The notes beneath the pieces were generated by a model that saw only the letters and a list, made by a program, of their open reading frames with translations, had not been told where the DNA came from and did no database searches. Below are positions 5,557 through 8,730 of a stretch of DNA of 8,730 nucleotides, piece by piece (the stretch's first letter is position 1; each line of letters opens with the position of its first letter). The stretch is from Flavobacteriaceae bacterium (lineage in GTDB: Bacteria > Bacteroidota > Bacteroidia > Flavobacteriales > Flavobacteriaceae): positions 1 through 8,730 of the forward strand of contig NZQO01000074.1 in assembly GCA_002693605.1 (NCBI GenBank), read 5' to 3'. Both the position numbers and the translations under genes were made by a program.

Positions 5557-7293
5557 TTACCAATCAAATTTATAGGTAGCGCCCAATAGGCCCTGTATGC
5601 CCAATACGGGATAATTGACCCATTTTTCATACGAATCGCCCAGCAGGTTGCTTCCCTTCAGGAAAAAGTTTAGGCGCTCGTTGACCTTGTACCCCAGATG
5701 CACGTTCGCGTCAAGATAGCCCTCGAGGGTGACGATTTGGGTAATGGGGCCCGAGAAGGGGGTGAAGTCCTGAAGCAGGTCCTTTCGCTCGCCTACGTAA
5801 AAGAGGGAGGCGCCCCCGTACAGTTGTTCGGTTATGTCGAAATTTGAAAATAGGGAGGCCGTAAGCTCGGGCAGGTTCCACGCTTCCTGTTGGCTATCGG
5901 TTTCGTAACTGAAATATTCGCCCTTTACGCCAAGGGTAAACCCTTCGGAGAGCGCCACTTTCAGTTCGCCGAAAAGGGAAAGCGTGTTTATATCATCGTA
6001 CGTAACGCCAAAGGAATTTTCGTATTCAAAGGGTTCGAAATCGGTAGACATCCCCACGTACGGGTTGCTTTGGAAAAGGGCCCGGCCCTCATCCTTTCCA
6101 TAGGAAGCCCGAAGATTGTACCCCACTGAATTTGTTATTTTTCCCTTGATACCGCCAAACCCTTCATACAACCTGCTGGTTGGGGCAACCCACAGTGTGG
6201 GGGAGACAAAGGGGTTCTCTTCCTTAAAATCAAAATATCGATTTTGATCGAGACCGCCATCGGCCCCGGCATAAAGCATTATAAATTCGTCAACCAATCG
6301 ATACGAGGCGTTGATCTTGGGGTAAAGGAATAATTCGGTTTCGCTGTTCTCCAAATCGAGACCGGCGTAGGCCGCAACGCCCAAAGAGAGGGAGAGGTCC
6401 TCGTTAATGTAAACTAAGGACGGAAGTATGCCCAAATTGAGCCAACTATAATCGATACCCCGACTCATAGCGTAGCCCTTATCGAAGCTTCCACTTAGGT
6501 AATCTACATCCGCCTCAAGGGTTAGGGCAAAATCGGTTGCATTAAACTGAAATTCTGGCTGAATGCGGGCACTGAGTTCCGAAGAGGAGAATGCATCGCC
6601 GGTGTACCGTACCGTCGCTGAAACCTTTTCAAAAAAGGAATCCTCTGTGCTAATGGTACCGCCTAGATAACCACCGTAATAGCTCTGTTGCGGATCAATA
6701 CCGAACACAAAATCGTCTGGCGCCCCGTCGAGTTGCTCTGGCAAACCATACCAATTGAATAGTTGGTGGTTCGCACCCGCCTCCAGATTATAGGAAACGT
6801 ATCGCTGCCTGCTTGTGTAATGAGCATCGAGTTGGGTGTCGTAATACTTTGTTTCCAAGCGTACATCGTCCACATCGCCCTGGGCAGAGTTGTGCCGAAG
6901 GTAAAACCCGGCATTATCGGTTCGGCTTATCTCGAAATTGCTGTACAGTTCGCCCAAGATACTGGTGTAGTTCCCGAAGCCAAGGGTGGCATAGTTGTCG
7001 AATACCTTTTCCGGCTTGGCTCGTTCTACCGTTTCTGCCTTGCCCTTTGCCGGAGTAAAAGTGGAAGCCACCGGCACCGAAAAGATCTCATAGGTTACCT
7101 CCTTTTTCTGCGTCGTGACCGAGTCGTTTAGCACTGGCGTTTGCTTTACCTTAAAGGCATCGCTAATGGTAGGCGTATACGGTTTAACGATATTGACAAC
7201 CTCAGTGCCGAGGCCGTCTTCCTCTTGGGCTATGGCCGACAGGGAAAAAAGGGTTAGGAAAACCGGTAGGAAGAGAAAATGTTGTTTCGACAT
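5557..7293 (-). CDS. TonB-dependent-receptor-like outer-membrane beta-barrel without plug
   Basis: A 578-residue predicted outer-membrane protein. A signal peptide of about 22 residues ends in SAIA before Gln23. Residues 23-99 form a polar linker with the stretches EVVNIVKPYTPTISDAFKVK (31-50) and TYEIFSVPVASTFTPAKGKA (67-86). From about residue 100 to the end, the sequence alternates aromatic and polar residues in amphipathic strands (for example YATLGFGNY and LGVKGEYFSYE), and it ends in GATYKFDW, an aromatic C-terminus typical of barrels recognised by the BAM complex. No plug domain and no N-terminal carboxypeptidase-like domain are seen, and the length is well below that of SusC-type receptors. 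Similar proteins are commonly named TonB-dependent receptor, but without a plug a transport role is uncertain. It lies 55 bp after the TPR gene and 6 bp before the thioredoxin-like gene, which suggests co-expression and perhaps a joint envelope function. Confidence 0.82.
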   Translation of the reverse strand: MSKQHFLFLPVFLTLFSLSAIAQEEDGLGTEVVNIVKPYTPTISDAFKVKQTPVLNDSVTTQKKEVTYEIFSVPVASTFTPAKGKAETVERAKPEKVFDNYATLGFGNYTSILGELYSNFEISRTDNAGFYLRHNSAQGDVDDVRLETKYYDTQLDAHYTSRQRYVSYNLEAGANHQLFNWYGLPEQLDGAPDDFVFGIDPQQSYYGGYLGGTISTEDSFFEKVSATVRYTGDAFSSSELSARIQPEFQFNATDFALTLEADVDYLSGSFDKGYAMSRGIDYSWLNLGILPSLVYINEDLSLSLGVAAYAGLDLENSETELFLYPKINASYRLVDEFIMLYAGADGGLDQNRYFDFKEENPFVSPTLWVAPTSRLYEGFGGIKGKITNSVGYNLRASYGKDEGRALFQSNPYVGMSTDFEPFEYENSFGVTYDDINTLSLFGELKVALSEGFTLGVKGEYFSYETDSQQEAWNLPELTASLFSNFDITEQLYGGASLFYVGERKDLLQDFTPFSGPITQIVTLEGYLDANVHLGYKVNERLNFFLKGSNLLGDSYEKWVNYPVLGIQGLLGATYKFDW

Positions 7294-7348
7294 AGGGTTA
7301 TTTTCAGTATTTCGATTACGTACGTTTTATTGAATTTCGGGCGAATAG

Positions 7349-8730
7349 TTAGTTGCCATCGGTTTCGACCGAGGCATTCGTTTTCGCCTCGGCGGTCTTG
7401 ATTTGGGAAAGTTCGGTTTTCGCCTCAGCGACAACATCGGGGAAGTCGCTAAAATTCTGTATAACACTTTCCAGGATATACGTTGCCTGGTAGGCATCGC
7501 CCAATTCATAAAAATTCTTGGCCATAAGCACAAGGCCCTTGGCGCCATATAATTTGTAGCCCGAATACTCCTTGGCCAACTTTTGTACCGCGGCGTTGGA
7601 AGCCTCGTAATTCGTGTCGCGATGCTTGAAAAAGGCATCGTAATATAGCGCCTCGGCTGCGAGCAGTCCCGTGGCTAGTTGGCCCACTTTTGCGTAGGCG
7701 CGTTGGGCCTTGGCCATTTCGCCCGTTTGCATGGCCGACCGTGCTATGATAACCTGCGCGTCGCTTTTAATGGCATTGTCAATTTTTGCGTTCTCAAGGA
7801 CCTTCTCTGCATAGTTCACCGCCTCCGCATATTGTTCGAGCTCGTAGGCCGCCTTCATGGTGTTGGTCTGCGCAAAGATGATGTTCTGCGGAAAATCGGC
7901 TTCAGATTCTAGACGTTTCAAATAAGAGATTGCATTCTGGTATTCCTTTCTTGCCAAGAAAACTTCGGAAATCCGCGCGAGGGCCTGTTCGGTAAATTCG
8001 CTGCGCTCCCTAGAAACAACGAACTTGTAATGTGGTATGGATTTCTCAGGCGAGCCATTCGAAAAAAAGAGCTGCCCGAGATAGAAATGGGCCTTCAACG
8101 CATGTTGTCCGTTGGGAAACTGCCCCAAATACTCCTCGAAGCGCGAGATGGCCTGGGAAGCCTTGTTCTCTAAGTATGGCTTTTCAGCCGCTTGGTAAGC
8201 AGCATCGTCCAGTTCGCCGCCGGCTACTTCAACATAATCCAAACCGCTCACCCAATTTCCGTAGTCGTTAACCCTACCTTGGTCAATATAGATAATCTTG
8301 GCCGAGGCCACTGCCTGTAGCGCCTCTGGTGTGGCGGGATACGCTTCGGCCACGCGCCGGAACAATGCCAGCGCTTCGTTGCTCTTTCCGGTATTGTCGA
8401 AAATTAGGGCTTTTTTCAGCAATGCCCTAGCCACATAGCTGCTCTTGGGCAGCTCGCGAACCAATTGGTCGTAGGTGGCAATTGCCTCACTGTTTTTATC
8501 CTGCGCAACAAAGGTATTTCCCAGTTCATACAGGGCATCGTCCCGATAGACCGACGTTGGATACGTTCTCGCAAATTCTTGAAGGGCCTCGACCTTTTGC
8601 TGGGTGCGGTCCACGAAACCGTAGCTAATTGCCTTCTGGAAGGAAGCGTAATCCTTATCGGGCGTACCTAGCTCGAGGGCCGTGTTGTAGTGCTCCATAG
8701 CGGGCCAGTATTGGCTGGTAACAAAATAGC
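7349..8730 (-). CDS. TPR-repeat protein, C-terminal part, cut by the window edge
   Basis: The frame stays open from the TAA stop at 7349 to the last base, giving 459 residues; the gene starts beyond the window. An ATG at 8698 is internal, because the ten codons before it (YFVTSQYWPA) read naturally into the repeat. Tandem tetratricopeptide-type helical pairs run along most of the length: near partial residues 63-95 (ALYELGNTFVAQDKNSEAIA), 100-130 (LLKKALIFDNTGKSNEALAL), 190-240 (SRFEEYLGQFPNGQHA, then FYLGQLFFSNGSPEKSI) and 250-310 (ISEVFLARKEYQNAISYL). The helix style resembles BamD/CpoB-like TPR proteins of the envelope. The tail after about residue 440 is charged and low in complexity (KTAEAKTNASVETDGN). 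The family usually serves as a protein-binding scaffold. It is the first visible gene of the minus-strand run ahead of the beta-barrel, which suggests a partnership with it. A signal peptide cannot be assessed because the N-terminus is missing. Confidence 0.85.
   Translation of the reverse strand, partial: YFVTSQYWPAMEHYNTALELGTPDKDYASFQKAISYGFVDRTQQKVEALQEFARTYPTSVYRDDALYELGNTFVAQDKNSEAIATYDQLVRELPKSSYVARALLKKALIFDNTGKSNEALALFRRVAEAYPATPEALQAVASAKIIYIDQGRVNDYGNWVSGLDYVEVAGGELDDAAYQAAEKPYLENKASQAISRFEEYLGQFPNGQHALKAHFYLGQLFFSNGSPEKSIPHYKFVVSRERSEFTEQALARISEVFLARKEYQNAISYLKRLESEADFPQNIIFAQTNTMKAAYELEQYAEAVNYAEKVLENAKIDNAIKSDAQVIIARSAMQTGEMAKAQRAYAKVGQLATGLLAAEALYYDAFFKHRDTNYEASNAAVQKLAKEYSGYKLYGAKGLVLMAKNFYELGDAYQATYILESVIQNFSDFPDVVAEAKTELSQIKTAEAKTNASVETDGN

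Noticed and set aside
6763..7131. Plus-strand open frame of 122 codons
   Set aside because: It is a shadow of the beta-barrel gene, with no start context or domain of its own.
7318..7325. Palindrome acgtacgt ahead of the beta-barrel gene
   Set aside because: Only eight bases, not extended on either side, and without a second copy; too weak to call a binding site.

Overview
The window looks like ordinary chromosome from a marine-type member of the Bacteroidota, most likely family Flavobacteriaceae. The reasons are: lipoprotein signals including one with an acidic Cys-Lys-Ser-Asp-Asp-Asp start to the mature protein, a flavobacterial-type HEFGH 'membrane metalloprotease', a large TPR protein next to a TonB-receptor-like beta-barrel, an absence of clear Shine-Dalgarno sequences, and several matches to the Bacteroidota -7 promoter box TAnnTTTG. 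Base composition is moderate and looks even throughout. I see no tRNA, rRNA, CRISPR array, insertion sequence, integrase or phage gene. This assignment rests on reading alone; no database was searched.

Layout. Bases 1-52 hold what appears to be the last 16 codons of an upstream membrane protein. Then come a NamZ-type exo-beta-N-acetylmuramidase lipoprotein (110-1396, +), a convergent YkgJ-type cysteine-cluster protein (1425-1919, -), and a class I SAM-dependent methyltransferase divergent from it by only 17 bp (1937-2641, +). After a 7-bp hairpin lies a metzincin-like zinc protease lipoprotein (2743-3516, +). It converges with only 3 bp of spacing on a YtcJ-type amidohydrolase lipoprotein (3520-5160, -). 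The right half is a run of minus-strand genes read right to left: a TPR protein cut by the window end (7349-8730), a plugless TonB-receptor-like beta-barrel (5557-7293), a small thioredoxin-like protein (5209-5550), then the amidohydrolase. Their spacings are 55, 6 and 48 bp, so they could be one transcript.

How the genes fit together. Six of the seven main products look extracytoplasmic or can be tied to the envelope: a peptidoglycan-degrading lipoprotein, a predicted surface protease, a lipoprotein amidohydrolase, an outer-membrane barrel, a TPR scaffold and a small disulfide-type protein made with the barrel. The methyltransferase and the YkgJ protein are predicted cytoplasmic. I did not find a clearly new multi-gene system. 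The points most worth a second look are the split archaemetzincin-like zinc motif, the TPR/plugless-barrel/thioredoxin cluster, the thioredoxin fold lacking its cis-proline, a start-codon inverted repeat ahead of the amidohydrolase, and the very compact divergent promoter region at 1920-1936.

No gene-free stretch exceeds 75 bases. The gaps are 1397-1424 (nothing seen), 1920-1936 (possible -7 box), 2642-2742 (hairpin plus -7 box), 3517-3519, 5161-5208 (inverted repeat), 5551-5556, and 7294-7348 (an 8-bp acgtacgt palindrome only).
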